A DNA stretch of 64,000 nt from assembly GCF_003255815.1 (NCBI RefSeq), contig NC_037670.1, positions 31,312,251-31,376,250 of the forward strand. The letters are read 5' to 3'. Shown piece by piece: positions 19,944 through 31,849 of this stretch (position 1 is the stretch's first letter; each line of letters opens with the position of its first letter). A program made the position numbers and the translations under genes. The notes under the pieces were generated by a model, which searched no databases, was not told the origin of the DNA, and worked only from the letters and a program-made list of their open reading frames with translations. Origin of the DNA: Theropithecus gelada. Its lineage: Eukaryota > Chordata > Mammalia > Primates > Cercopithecidae.

Positions 19944-22110
19944 AGAAAAGTTTGCCAACTTTTAAAAAAAATTGTCACAAATTTAATGGCAGACTGTAGT
20001 TCTTTGGATATTGGATCATTATTTGCTGAGGTCTTGATAATTAGTCCAGTCTCATTTCCCTCAAGCTGACGAATTTTGCTTCATGCCTTATGGAGAATGT
20101 AAGTATGAAATTAATATTGTAGCAATTTGTCATCTATCCTTCATTTTTTTTCTATTAAAGTCCCAGAGCACAAACATGAAATTCATCAGATCGAACCCCT
20201 TATACTTAAAAACCATTGTGGCATTCTAGATATTTCACCCCTCCTTTGAACTATAATGCAATAAGGAATTTAGCAGAAACTTTTAGTAGAAATTTACTGA
20301 TTTATTTTTAAATCAGGAAGCTGTATTTCTCAACAGCTGTTTTCTTATGTGGTTGCAGGCTGACTCAGCGCCGCGCTGTGAACGACAGAAAAGCCAGTGC
20401 GGATTTTAAATTTTAGTGCCTCCACTGAAGAGTGCATTAAAGTTGTTTGATAACTGCTGCTGTAATTTCCGTGGGACAGCTTATCTTTAATGCTGTTCAT
20501 ATAAACACTGGTCCCGCTGCTGGGAGCTACAGAGGTTAGGATTGATTTTCATGAAATTTTTTACTTAATGAAATCTCATCAATTTCTATCCTCCTGGATA
20601 TTTTAATTTGAGACCAAGGAGGGTCTAAGGATGAACTGCAGCTTTGCTTTGGCTTTTGAGAGGCTGCCTCCCATGAGGTTCAGCTTTTATGAAACATGTT
20701 CTAAATGACTTGAACGGAAGCCAGCTCTGTCTGATGTTTTATATTACGTAACCAGTCAGATTTATGTTGCATACAGTGAATTTCAAATCCCAGTTTTTAG
20801 GGATCTGCAGGGGGGATAGGGATGCCTGAGCTTATTTGAGAATGAAAACTTGGAAAAACACAATAGTTCAGGGCTCATTGTAGAAACCATGGCTATAAAA
20901 TATGATTCTTTTTGCCTCTAATAAACATCAGAAATTATATTTCAGAAGCTAAAAGAGGTTCACCACTGCTGGACCACAGGAGTCTGATATCAGGGATTTT
21001 ATTTCAGTGGTGGGTGGTGGTGACTGTGGGTCAGGTGAGATTTCTTACATGAGGGCATTTAAACTGGTCCTTAATGGTCAAGGAGGACTTCAACAGGCAG
21101 ATTTGCAAGGAAGGCAAGAGAGGCTAAAAAGCAGGAGAATGCATCGAAGGAATATTAACACTTAGCTCTGCATGATAACGTTTAAAAAACCATTAAAATA
21201 TCAGATCTTTCCTTAAAAGGAAAATAATTATGCCACTGACATATAGCTGCATGGTCCATAGACTCTGAACCCAATTCTATAAAGCATTTTGGGTTATGGG
21301 TGCATCTCTAATTGTCTTGTGGGAAGAGGTTGCCTCCCCTACTTCCCATGCCTTTATAATATCTGGGGAGCTGGCCCTGATATGTCTGTTCATTATTTCT
21401 TGTCTGTTACTAGGGGGTTTAATTATTCCCAATGACCAAAAGCAGCTGGGGAGTCCAACAGGCCTGGCGTTATCCCACATTGGGCACTTCTGTAACCCAT
21501 TCCTTTCCATCCTCTTTTCCCTTTGTCTTTTCCGAGTTAAAGTTGTAAAATGAAACTCCACAGTCTAAGGTTTCTACTTTTCAGGCAGATATGCTTTCTG
21601 CAGAAATTGCTTCGAGGCAGTTCAAAGTTGCTCTCAATCCTGTGTAACATGTATGGAGAGCCGCATTGCAATTTACTACACTAGTTCATTGAAACACTGG
21701 ATCCAACCTGACCAATCCCTGGGGACTTCTTCAGGTCCTGGCTGTCCCGTGTTTGCCTATGTGACCTGGTGCAGGTCTTCCTCAGCTTATTTTTCTTTCT
21801 AAATCTTAGTGAGCTTGTTAAATACAGAATTCCAGAGTCCTACCTTGACAATAATTCCTTCCTTGATGAAACCATAGTCAGGCTCCTCTGAGCCCCCTTT
21901 TTGACTAGGCTGTGGCCCTGGCCCCATCCTCTCTTTGGCCTGTCCGGTCCAGTCTTAGCAAAGAATCCTGCTAGGTTATCCTCTCATTCTTGATATCTGA
22001 CCACCCTTGATAATCTGATTAAGTTCCTCATTTTCCACCTTTGATGTGTAAGTCCTTGGCCTGTCTTTAGCAAGAATTCTATTAGGCCAGTTTTGCAAGA
22101 TTGCAAGAAT
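19944..22110. other. Alu-free interval of about 2.2 kb
   Basis: The longest of the repeat-poor intervals in the first half of the window. No exon recognised. Opposing ORFs of 85 and 94 codons at about 21.3-21.56 kb show no domains. Holds the possible regulatory element listed next. Confidence 0.6.
20340..20540. promoter_or_regulatory. Possible enhancer: MARE palindrome near GATA motifs
   Basis: GCTGACTCAGC (20359-20369) is a perfect 11-bp palindrome matching the core of a MAF recognition element, with an internal AP-1 site. GATAA occurs at 20449-20453 and its complement TTATC at 20481-20485. The local sequence contains CpGs (AGCGCCGCGCTG) in an AT-rich, repeat-free setting. The function is inferred from motifs alone. 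Confidence 0.3.
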
Positions 22111-22111
22111 C

Positions 22112-22405
22112 TCCCGGGTGGGCTCGGTGGCTCATACCTGTAATCCCAGTGCCTTGGGAGGCTGAGGCGGGCGGATCACTTGAAGTGAGGAGTTCCATAC
22201 CAGCCCGGCCAACATGGTGAAACCCTGTCTCCACTAAAAATAAAAAAATTAGCCAGGCATGGTGGCGTGTGCCTGTAGTCTCAGCTGCTTGGGAGGCTGC
22301 AGTGGTAGAATCACTTGAGCCCAGAAGGCGGAGGTTGCAGTGAGCCGAAATGGTGCCACTGCACTCCAGCCTGGCAACAGAGGGAGACTCCGTTTCAAAA
22401 AAAAA
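22112..22405 (+). repeat. Alu
   Basis: Starts near CCCGGGTGGGCTCGGTGGCT and ends CTCCGTTTCAAAAAAAAA. Right arm complete. Confidence 0.94.
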
Positions 22406-22541
22406 TCCCCCTACTCCTGATGTTTCCTCTTAGTAATTGTCCATTGACTGACTCTGTCAGCTTCGCTCCTTGTCTGTAAGTTCCCACTTGTCCTTGCTGT
22501 GTTTGGAGTTGAGCTTGATCTCTTTTCCCTGTTATAATACC

Positions 22542-22565
22542 GTTATATATATATACATATATATT
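22542..22565 (+). repeat. TA-rich microsatellite
   Basis: TTATATATATATACATATATAT directly adjoins the T-rich tail of the antisense Alu that follows. Confidence 0.9.
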
Positions 22566-22868
22566 TGTTTGTTTTTGAGATACGGTCTCATTTCATTGCC
22601 CAGGCTGGAGTGCAGTGGCACTGTCTCAGCTCACTGTAATTCCCACCTCTTGAGCTCAAACGATCCTCCCACCTCAACCTCCTGAGTAGCTGGGACTCCA
22701 GACATGTGCCACCCTGCCTGGCTAATTTTTTTTTTTTTTTTTTTTTTTGTAAATGACAGAGTTTCATCATGCTGCCCAGGCTAGTCTTGAAGTCCTGGGC
22801 TCAAGTGATCCACCCACCTTGGCCTCCCGAAGTACTGGCATTACAGGCATGAGCCACTATGCTTAGCC
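22566..22868 (-). repeat. Alu, antisense
   Basis: Old-looking Alu (GTTTTTGAGATACGGTC start, end ATGCTTAGCC). A second long T run at 22729-22748 in the middle linker. Confidence 0.93.
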
Positions 22869-24190
22869 GATAGTTTTGAATTAAGTCTTCGTTACTCTTT
22901 TAACAATTGTCAATTTTTTTCTTCAGTGACCTCCAGATCTTACTTGCTATGTCTAAGACAGGAAGTTAGATAGGGAAGGCTCACTCCTGGAACAAGGTCT
23001 GAAATTACAGTGGCTTACCCCAACAAAAGGTTATTTCTTGCCCACATAAAAGTTCTTTACCAAATGGTGATTCCCAGACCCAGGCTCCTTCCATATTGTG
23101 GCTCTGCTGTTGCCAACTTGTGCTTTCCAACGTTGCCGTATCCTGGGAGTCAAGTCCTAGAAGGGGAAAGCGCTTGTAGGTTTGTGAGAGGGGCAGACAC
23201 ATCTCTCCCACTCACATTCCTTATTGGCTAGAGTCAAGCCATGCAGCCACATTTAAGAAGAAGGAATGAGTTTGTCAAATACCAATGCATGAATCTGCAT
23301 TTTAAACAAGTGTCACACATGATTCTTATGCAGGGAGATGCTTGGGCCACAACTTGGTAAATGCTGTTTATAATATTTGCTAAGTTCCCTCCAACCCTGA
23401 CAGTCCATGATTCTGTTGTGCTGTGACTTTTCACATGGAAAAAGGCAAGCATTTCCCTCTAAGATGAAAAGAGAAATTGAACCAGCAAAATCACAATGGA
23501 TTCTTCCCATATCCCGAGTTCATAAAAGCATGGTGACCTGTTAAGACCAGCTGATTAAATAGCCACTGGTACCATAATCATCTTGCTGGGACTCTTCTGC
23601 TTTGGGAACCCACTGAGCTATTACCTTATGGTGTTTCCTTCCATGATGGGGTGCTGGGAACTAGAATGGGGAACACAGAAAATGTAAATGCTTGTTTTCC
23701 TTTGCAAGTAACGAAAGGGGACAGTTTACTACTTCATTTGTCTTCCAATCCGTTGGAAATCTAAAGGTTTTCTTAACCTCTTCTGCTAAGCGTCACTGAT
23801 CTGGGACCAGGACAATGCTGATAGCATCTGTATTAACTTGGTCATTTGTGTTGTGACTTTTTTTTTTAAAGGTCAAGAATTTAGGTTTATTTTGTGTCAG
23901 GAATTAGGCTATAATCAGATACATGGGACTTGGGGTTGGGGGAGTCAGCAGTGTGGTGATCAGATTTTCTTAATTCCACTAAGGACTAGGTAAGAAGAAA
24001 TATTTGGACCTGCATGAGATGTAGTTTGAGCACACTGAAATTATAAGAGAAAGCTAGATTGTGAATACAGCCTTTGAGTGAGACTTTTTCTGAGTTTCTC
24101 ATTTCTTAACACCTTAAGTTGCTAAGCTGCTGGCAAATACGGCACAAGCTGTTGGATGCTTTCTCGATCAAATATAGTTCTGACATCACA
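22869..24190. other. No clear repeat; a diverged element is possible
   Basis: The segment 22990-23280 (GGCTTACCCCAACAAAAGGT...CCACTCACATTCCTTATTGGCTAGAGTC) resembles an old mammalian interspersed repeat I cannot name. The rest is unremarkable. Confidence 0.4.
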
Positions 24191-24366
24191 CAATATTAGC
24201 TAACATTTGTAGAATACTTACTGCATATGACTTTTGTTATTCTCTTATTTCTTCATCCTAACAACACTAGGAGGTATGAGTACTATTTTATCCCTGTTTT
24301 ACCAAACAAGGGAAACTGAGACACAGAGAGGTTAAGTAACTGCAAGGTTACATTGCCAGTGATCAA
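24190..24366 (+). repeat. MIR
   Basis: CTTCATCCTAACAACACTAGGAGGTATGAG, AGGGAAACTGAGACACAGAG and GGTTAAGTAACTGCAAGG follow the MIR core. Confidence 0.85.
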
Positions 24367-24751
24367 GACCCTATTGACAATTGGGAGTATCAGCCATCCT
24401 TGGTTTTGTTCCATCTCAGTCTGGTTTGTTCTGCACTAGCCGTTATATTCTTAGACAACCAGTGGTTCTTCGAGAGAGCCCTCCCTCTTTTTTAAACATA
24501 GATTACATGGTTCAGCAGAAAGTGGTTCTATTTCCTTTCATGATAATTATGGTTTCTGGGTTAGCACTCAGTGCTGCCAACTTTTTGAGGATGTGGGTAA
24601 AGTCAGTTCTATTTCTTACCAGCCTTTGATGGCATACAGTGTGCTTGGATAGAATAGGAAGCTTATACATATTAATGACTGGTCAACTGTAGTTTCTTCT
24701 GGGGATCATTTTGTAGGATGTTATAATCAAATGCATGTTAAAGAATACAAT

Positions 24752-25058
24752 ACTGTATGGGCGTGGTGGCTCATGCCTGTAATGCCAGCACTTTGGGAGG
24801 CCAACCTGGGCGAATCACTTGAGGTCAGGAGTTCAAGACCAGCCTGGCCAACATGCTGAAACACTGTACTAAAAATACAAAAATTAGCTGGGCGTGATGG
24901 TACATGCCTGTAATCTGAGCTGCCTGGGAGGCTGAGGCACAAGAGTCGCTTGAACCCAGGAAACGGAGGTTGCAGTGAGCTGAGATTATGCCACTGCACT
25001 CTAGCCTGGGTGACAGAGCGAGACGCCATCTCAAACAAACAAACAAACAAACAAAAAC
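24752..25058 (+). repeat. Alu with CAAA-repeat tail
   Basis: The exact duplication AAAGAATACAAT lies at 24740-24751 and 25059-25070. The tail is (CAAA)n. Confidence 0.95.
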
Positions 25059-25070
25059 AAAGAATACAAT

Positions 25071-25399
25071 GCTTTTAAGGTTTCTCTTATTCTTCTGTGG
25101 GTTCAAGGGAAGATGGTATTGGGTGTGGGTCTCTTGGGGCCAAGTCTAGTTTTAATCACTGTTACCACCCCCTGTTCCTGTTCAGCTGCCTCTGGTGAGG
25201 TGGTGGGGATGGCAGACTGCCTTTCCCTAACCTGTGGCAGGCATCCCCAACCAATGGTAGCACTTTCCCCTGCATGACATCACGTGATTGCTACCAATTG
25301 ATTATAGTCAGCATATTAATGTAATTGAAACTGAATTCTCACAGCTGTAGTGGGTCTTATCCTTGACTTTATTATCAAATAAGTAAATGATCAATTTAG
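25071..25399. other. Short repeat-free stretch
   Basis: No gene or repeat recognised between an Alu and a MER5A. Confidence 0.5.
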
Positions 25400-25634
25400 A
25401 TTATTGTTTCTCAACTGGGGATGAAATTGCCTTGTAGGAGACAGACAGTTGCCAATGTCTAGGGTTGTTTTTGGTTGTCATAATGGGGTTGGGGTGGGTT
25501 GCTACTGGCATCCCAGTGGGTGGAGGCTAGGGATGCTGCTAAACATCCCACAATGCACAGAACCTCTCTCCTTCCCTGTGACAATGAATTATTCAGCCCA
25601 AAATGTCAATAGCACTGAGACTGAGACTTTTGGC
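25400..25634 (+). mobile_element. MER5A hAT MITE
   Basis: TTGTTTCTCAACTGGGG, TTTTTGGTTGTCATAATGGG, GATGCTGCTAAACATCCCAC and CCCAAAATGTCAATAGCAC are in MER5A order. Opposite orientation to the copy at 6025. Confidence 0.9.
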
Positions 25635-25851
25635 CTTTGGAGGGTTTCTTAACAGGTAGTTGGTAGTAAGAAGTGGGATACAAAAGAGGACTTAGGGGAG
25701 AGCAGGACACGTGCAAGAAAAAGAGGGAAAAGGGTTACATCTTAACAGGTTAGTTTATGGTACATTTGTGCACAGATCTTTTCATTCCCTCCAGTGCCCT
25801 ATTTGACAAACACACCATAGAGAGTCAGCTCATGGAAAAGATCACAAATAC

Positions 25852-26121
25852 GCTGGGTGCAGTGGCTCACACCTGTAGTCCCCATCACATTGGGAGGCCG
25901 AGGTGGGTGGGTCACTTGAGGTCAGGAGTTCGAGACCAGCCTATCCAATGTGGTGAAACCCTGTCTCTACTAGAAATACAAAAATTAGCTGGGCGCCTGT
26001 AATCTCAGCTACTCGGAGAATCGCTTGAACCTGGGAGGCGGAGGTTGCAGTGAGCCCAGATCATGCCACTGTACTCCAGTCTAGACAACACAGCGAGACT
26101 CTGTCTCAAACAACAACAACA
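25852..26121 (+). repeat. Alu with internal deletions
   Basis: The duplication AAAAGATCACAAATA (25836-25850) recurs with one change at 26122-26136. The right arm lost part of the GGCATGGTGGTG and GAGGCTGAGGCAGG regions. Confidence 0.93.
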
Positions 26122-26303
26122 AAAAGATCATAAATATGCAATTACATATGTATGGCCTAGTAACATGGTCACTTCTTGGGACCTTTTGTTGTCTTATGTT
26201 TAAGGTTAGTTAGTAAAAAGTAGTTGATGAGGGTAGCTGCTCCAATCATAAATTCCTGCACCATCATCTTGGAAAGGTTAACCTCTTATTAAGAAAGCAA
26301 GCT

Positions 26304-26532
26304 TTTGAGATCAGCCTGACCAACATGGAGAAACCCCATATCTACTAAAAATACAAAATTAGCCAGGTGTGGTGGCATATGCCTGTTAATCCCAGCTACT
26401 CGGGAGGCTGAGGCAGGAGAATTGCTTGAACCCTGGTGGTGGAGGTTGCGGTGAGCCTAGATTGCGCCATTGTACTCCAGCCTGGGCAACAAGAGCAAAA
26501 CTCCGTCTCAAAAAAAAAAAAAAAAAAAGAAA
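26304..26532 (+). repeat. 5'-truncated Alu with its own duplication
   Basis: Starts at the TTTGAGATCAGCCTGACC part of the left arm, yet has an intact duplication AAGAAAGCAAGCT (26291-26303, 26533-26545). The truncation therefore happened during insertion. Confidence 0.93.
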
Positions 26533-26632
26533 AAGAAAGCAAGCTGAGATAATTTGTGAATGTTCAACTACTAGAGGTGATCTAACTATCCAAAAACAAA
26601 GAAATACTTAAATAAGTTATGGAATACCCGTA

Positions 26633-27019
26633 TGAACTAGTCTGTTCTCGTCTGTTCTCGCACTGCTATAGAGAAATATCTGAAATTTGGTAATTTATAA
26701 AGAAAAAGAGGTTTAATTGGCTTATGGTGCTACAGGCTATACTGGAAGAATGGCTGGGAGGCCTCAGGAAACTTACTTTCATGGCAGATGGTGAAGCAGG
26801 CAACTCTTCCGTGACCACAGCAGGCGGAAGAGAGAGAGGGTGGAGGTGCTATACACTTGAAAAAACCAGATCTTACGAGAATTCACTCACTATCATGAGA
26901 ACAGCAAGGGGGACGTCCACCCCCATGATCCAGTCACCTCCCACCAGGCCCTTTCTCCAACATTGGGGATTATAATTCGAGATGAGATTTGGGTGGGAAC
27001 ACAAATCCAAAGCATACCA
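26633..27019 (-). mobile_element. MST-type MaLR solo LTR, antisense
   Basis: About 387 bp in reverse MST order (GCACTGCTATAGAGAAATATC, GGTAATTTATAAAGAAAAAG, TCCCACCAGGCCC, GAGATGAGATTTGGGTGGG). GTCTGTTCTC is duplicated at 26639-26658. The only MaLR of this type in the window on the minus strand. Confidence 0.9.
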
Positions 27020-27027
27020 CCATATTA

Positions 27028-27214
27028 TGTAGTTGCTTTCTTTTTTTTTTTTTTTTTTTTAAACAGGGTCTCTATGTCACCAAGGGTAGAGTGCAGTGGC
27101 GCAATCATGGTTTACTCCAGCCTCCACCTCCCAAGGTCAGTTGACCCTCCTATCTCAGCCTCCTTGAGTAGCTGGGATTACAGGTGCCTGCCACCATGCC
27201 CAGCTAATTTTTTA
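27028..27214 (-). repeat. Alu left-arm fragment, antisense
   Basis: A long T run, then one monomer's worth of diverged Alu ending at CCCAGCTAATTTTTTAGTG. The remainder is missing. Confidence 0.85.
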
Positions 27215-27465
27215 GTGACATGGGAGTATGTTTAGGATATTGGATATAAAATAAATTAGACCAGTAACTATATACAATATGAGCTTAACTTTGATATATT
27301 TACATTAAAAATAGACTGGAAACCTATAGTTTCAACAGTGGAGAACTATTTTCTCCATAATGTGATATTTTACTACATTTTTTCTTTTACAAAGACATTA
27401 CTTTTGAGATGAGAAAAATGTAAATATTTCAGAGTTTGCTGCAGTGGTGAAGTTTTTATATTGTA
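27215..27465. other. AT-rich DNA, nothing recognised
   Basis: AT-rich segment between two antisense Alus. Confidence 0.5.
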
Positions 27466-27766
27466 TCGTTTTTTATTTTTATTTTTATTTTTGAGATGGA
27501 GTCTCACTGTGTTGCCCAGGCTGGAGTGTAGTGGAGTGATCTCAGCTCACTGCAACCTCCACCTCCTGGGTTCAAGCAATTTTCCTGTGAGATCCTGAGT
27601 AGCTGGGATTACAGGCGTGTGCCACCACGCCTGGCTAATTTTTGTATTTGTAGTAGAGATGAGGTTTCACCATATTGGCCAGACTGGTCTCGAACTGCTG
27701 ACTGCCTGCCTCAGCCTCCCAAAGTGCTGGGATTACAGGCATCAGCTGCCACGCCTGGCTCTGGCC
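27466..27766 (-). repeat. Alu, antisense
   Basis: TTTTTATTTTTATTTTTATT tail, both monomers, ends CACGCCTGGC. Small deletion near TTTTCCTGTGAGATCCTG. Confidence 0.94.
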
Positions 27767-27794
27767 TGTAGTTTAGAGAAATGAATTTATCTTT

Positions 27795-28540
27795 TGGGAA
27801 CAAGAGTCCTTTGCTTATTAAGTGTCTGCTATGTGCCAGAGGCAGTGGTGGACACTGGCGATTGAGTGACATGTGTATATTACATAGTACTCGTCCTTGA
27901 GGAACCTGCAGTCTATAGCAGAGGCTGATAAATGAATAGATAGATCCCACTATAGTGCAGTAAGTGTTGTTGTAGGGATAAGAATAAAGTTCTATGGGAC
28001 AATAGAGGTTGAATAGCCAAGTTTCTTCACAGATACAAAGGAAGGCTTTATGGACAAGGTGGCATATGTGAAGAATCTTGTCTTAGTTTTGGGCTGCTAT
28101 AACAAAATACCACAGACTGCATAATTCATAAACAATAGAAGGTTATTTGGCTTATGATTCTGGAGGCTGGGAAGTCCAAGATTAAGGGGCTGCATCTGGC
28201 GAGAGCCTTCTTGCTGCCCTGATGGACGGCATCACATGGCGAGAGAGAGTGAGACAGAACAAGAAGGGGCCGAGCTTGCTTTTATAACAAACCCACTCCT
28301 GAGATAGTGACATTAATCCACTGATGACAGCAGAACCCCCTTGATCTGCTTACCTCTTAAAGGTCCTACCTCTCAACACTGTTGCATGGAGATTAAATTT
28401 CTAACCCGTGAATGTTGGGGAACACATTTCAAACCATGACAGATCTTGATGGCAGTGTAGAAGTTTATGAACTGAAGAGGGACCAGTAAACACTAGGCCA
28501 GTTTTTCATTTGCTTTCTGTAATGTGAATGGGAGCTGCCT
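27795..28540 (+). repeat. L2 LINE split by an MLT1 LTR
   Basis: Left part CTATGTGCCAGAGGCAGTGG...TATGTGAAGAATCT and right part GATCTTGATGGCAGTGTAGA join across the LTR in the L2 3' region. Confidence 0.7.
28079..28441 (+). mobile_element. MLT1A-type MaLR solo LTR inside L2
   Basis: 363 bp from TGTCTTAGTTTTGGGCTGCT to TTCAAACCATGACA, with MLT1A-like internal order (ATAACAAAATACCACAGACT, GGCTGGGAAGTCCAAGATTA, GTCCTACCTCTCAACACTG). Flanks AATCT and GATCT suggest a diverged 5-bp duplication. Confidence 0.85.
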
Positions 28541-28739
28541 ACTTAGTTTTATCCCATAATCTATACATTGCTCTGTGAATGAAAATTATTATCATTAGTA
28601 CTACGTGGAGCAAACATGTATGAATGATGCGGGGCTCAAATTCTACTGGGCCTTTTAATATGAAAATTAGATTCATCAATTTCCTGGAATTAATTAAAAT
28701 ATTGTTTACAACAATTGACAAGGCATCTTGTGACCTTAT

Positions 28740-28798
28740 AAGCATGTATCTTTAGAGTAACTTTAAAGTGACTCTACAAGCATGTATCTTTAGAGTAA
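28740..28798 (+). repeat. 21-bp direct duplication, period 38
   Basis: AAGCATGTATCTTTAGAGTA plus A occurs at 28740-28760 and identically at 28778-28798. Confidence 0.95.
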
Positions 28799-29983
28799 TT
28801 CCTGGGTGCATAAAATAAACCCTTTCTATCTTCTTGCCTTAAACTTGAAGATGAAGAGCATTTTAAAGATTAACTTGAATGAAGCAGGATGTTCGTTTTA
28901 AAGACATGAAGGCTGAGACTGCTGATGTGCAATGTGGGTTCCAGTGTTCTTCTACAAACGGGTTCAGTTCAGGCAAAGGGGTAGTGTGGCCAGTGGCTCC
29001 GAAGTTCTTGGCAAAAACCTTGGGGATCACTCTTAGGGAAGGAAGCCAAGAATCTGCTTAGTACCAAAGACATCTCTGTAGTCTGTTTAGACTCATCTAA
29101 ACATGAACAGCATATGAATTTAGCAAAGAGGATACATGCTGCCTGAGACTTTTAACCGTAATACTTTATTCATATACTAAGTAATTAATTAATTAAGTAG
29201 TTATTCATTGCCTGCCTACTGAGTGCCAGGCCAGAGGTCACTTGTTGGCAAAAGTCTCCCTGGGACATTACAGATAACTGGGATGGCCAAGCTGTTAACA
29301 CAGAGATCACCACAGTCCTTGTAGTAGTGCTTCACTCTGGAGGGTCACTGTGGGTCTCACCTAGAGCCTGTCCACACACTCAGAGCTACTGCGTTCGGGA
29401 CTCAAAAGATGGAAGGTGCAATTAACTATAACTGGAATGAAAATACTCTTGTGGTTAGTTGCAGTGATGGATCGTTAGGAAGTGAGGAAGTAAAACTTCA
29501 TTATAAGAGCGCGTCTGAATTTTAAAAAGTTTAGCAGTATTGAGAAGAAATCTTTCCAGCTCTTAACCATGGTCTTCACAATATTTGAGCATAACATAAT
29601 ATATAAGTGACCATTTGCCATCAAGAAGCAAACACTTTAGCATGCCCATTTCAAATGGTGGCATGGTCATCTATTTCAGCTTTGACTTCTCAACTCCAGG
29701 GCACTACAGGTTCTATTCAAGTTCCCTCTTCCTGTGCTAAGGCCTAGCAGGTGGGACACTGGGGCAGATCGGAAGGCTCATCTGTTCGGTATTTAGTCTG
29801 TTAGAGATCAGTGTCCTGTGCTACCTGTTGTTCAGTGTCTGAAAACCATTCTTTCATAGATTTTGTCCAATTTTTAAATTGTTTCAGGTGGGAGTATAAA
29901 TCTGGTCCCTGTTACTTCATCTTGGCTGGATGTGGAAGTTCTGCAACATATTTTACAATGCGGTTTTTTTTTTTTTTTAATTT
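28799..29983. other. Repeat-poor DNA, no gene supported
   Basis: About 1.2 kb with only short AT runs (AATTAATTAATTAAG near 29183). Short ORFs, no domains. Confidence 0.55.
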
Positions 29984-29998
29984 AAAAATAGGGATTTA

Positions 29999-30300
29999 GG
30001 CCGGGCGCGGTGGCTCAAGCCTGTAATCCCAGCACTTTGGGAGGCCGAGATGGGCAGATCATGAGGTCAGGAGATCGAGACCATCCTGGCTAACATGGTG
30101 AAACCCCGTCTCTACTAAAAAAATACAAAAAACTAGCCGGGCGAGGTGGTGGGCGCCTGTAGTCCCAGCTACTTGGGAGGCTGAGGCAGGAGAATGGCGT
30201 AAACCCGGGAGGCGGAGCTTGCGGTGAGCTGAGATCTGGCCACTGCACTCCAGCCTGGGTGACAAAGTGAGACTCCGTCTCAAAAAAAAAAAAAAAAAAA
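29999..30300 (+). repeat. AluY, Old World monkey type (AluYR-like)
   Basis: GGCTCAAGCCTG start, ACTAGCCGGGCGAGG middle, GAGATCTGGCCACTGC in the right arm. Duplication: 13 exact bases, AATAGGGATTTA preceded by A, before the element (to 29998) and after it (30301-30313). Confidence 0.95.
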
Positions 30301-30322
30301 AAATAGGGATTTAAACACATTT

Positions 30323-30611
30323 TTTTTTGAGACGGACGGAGTCTCACTGTCTCCCACACTGGAGTGCAGTGGCGCGATCTTGGCTTACTGCAAGCTCTGC
30401 CTCCTGGGTTCACGCCATTCTTCTGCCTCAGCCTCCCGAGTAGCTGGGACTACAGGCGCCCGCTACCACGCCTAGCTAATTTTTTGCATTTTTAGTAGAG
30501 ATGGGATTTCACCGTGTTAGCCAGGATGGTCTCGATCTCCTGACCTCGTGATCCGCCTGCCTTGGCCTCCCAAAGTGCTAACATTACAAGCGTGAGCCAC
30601 CGCGCCTGGCC
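30323..30611 (-). repeat. Alu, antisense, second of a trio
   Basis: The duplication TAAACACATTT lies at 30312-30322 and 30612-30622. ACGGACGGAGTC near the start is a 4-bp internal duplication. Confidence 0.95.
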
Positions 30612-30643
30612 TAAACACATTTAAAAAAATATTTGGACATTTA

Positions 30644-30939
30644 GGCCAGGCACCGTTGCTGTAATCCTAGCACTTTGGGAGGCCGAAGTGGGTGGATCGC
30701 TCGAGCTCAGGAGTTTGAGACCAGCCTGAGCAACATGGCAAAACCCTGTCTCTAACAAAAATACAAAAATTAGCCGGGTATGGTGGCACATGCCTGTGGT
30801 CCCAGCCACTCGGGAGGCTGAGGTGCGAGGATCGCTTGAGCCTGGGAGGCGAAGGTTGTAGTGAGCGGAGATCAAACCACTGCACTCCAGCCTGGGAGAC
30901 AGAGCGAGACTTCGTCTCAAAAAAAAAAAAAAAAAAAAA
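30644..30939 (+). repeat. Alu, sense, third of a trio
   Basis: Starts GGCCAGGCACCGTTGC with a short deletion in the A box region, and ends in an A tail. GACAT flanks both sides (30636-30640, 30940-30944). Confidence 0.93.
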
Positions 30940-30944
30940 GACAT

Positions 30945-31849
30945 GAGCTTAGAAGTAACATTGAGATGTTGTTTCTAAGCTTAGAAGTATTAAGCTTCAG
31001 TTATGTGGTAAATTCACATGTGTGGAATAATGTGTTCCCTGAAAATCTGATCATTAAGTGGTGTCTGTGTGTGAGCGCTGAGTTAAGATGTTTCAGAGTA
31101 TAAGTCAATTACCACCCTCATCTTAAAGGATAATTAAAATCTCTCAGCCTCCAAGGGATCCATCCTTTTTTTTTTTATTTCCTCCCTTTTCTTCTTGTGT
31201 TCTGAGAAATGGTTCTAAAAAGAATGATTTGAGTTTCCAGAGTTTGATATGCATTGCCCTAGCTTCCGAGTAAAAGAATGGACCTTAACGCATTATTGTA
31301 GTTGAAGTATAAATCTAATTATTCCATTTACTTTCAGAGGTTGTATCTGCAAATGGCATAACTGATGTATTCGTTTTCATTTTCCTTCTACCCAGTGTGC
31401 TCAACCTAATCACCTGAATGATGTTAATTTGGGTTTAAGGCACATTTCAGAAGATTTTGACCGTAAAGAGCAAGGCAAACTTAGCTCTTCTGCATAGCTC
31501 TAAATGATACCAATACCTATAAATGGCATCGTTCACCCTGGTGAAGCTTTTGTTACTTTTTAAAGGCTAGGATCAAATCTAGGAAGGCTTGGGCGACTCC
31601 TCTGCTCTGAAGAGCTCTGGCTCTCAATTTCTCTAGTACCTATTGCTTCAACTGGTTATTTATCTACCTTATGTTGTTTTGGAAATGGCATGAGAGAGAC
31701 TGAAAAGAGAACACAAAAGGCCTTTACTTCAATGTTGGATAAAGACATACCCACGTACATTTTAATTTGCTGCATGTTTCCCTTGCAGTTTCATTTGGCA
31801 TTTCTTTATCTGTAATGCACAGAATGTCCCCTCCAGTGCCCCTTCATCA
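30945..31849. other. Repeat-poor DNA, no gene supported
   Basis: TTAGAAGTA is duplicated near 30949 and 30981. No repeat family or exon recognised. Confidence 0.5.

Noticed and set aside
21277..21561. 94-codon minus-strand ORF in the Alu-free interval
   Set aside because: No domain and a competing ORF on the other strand. No splice signals that would make it an exon.
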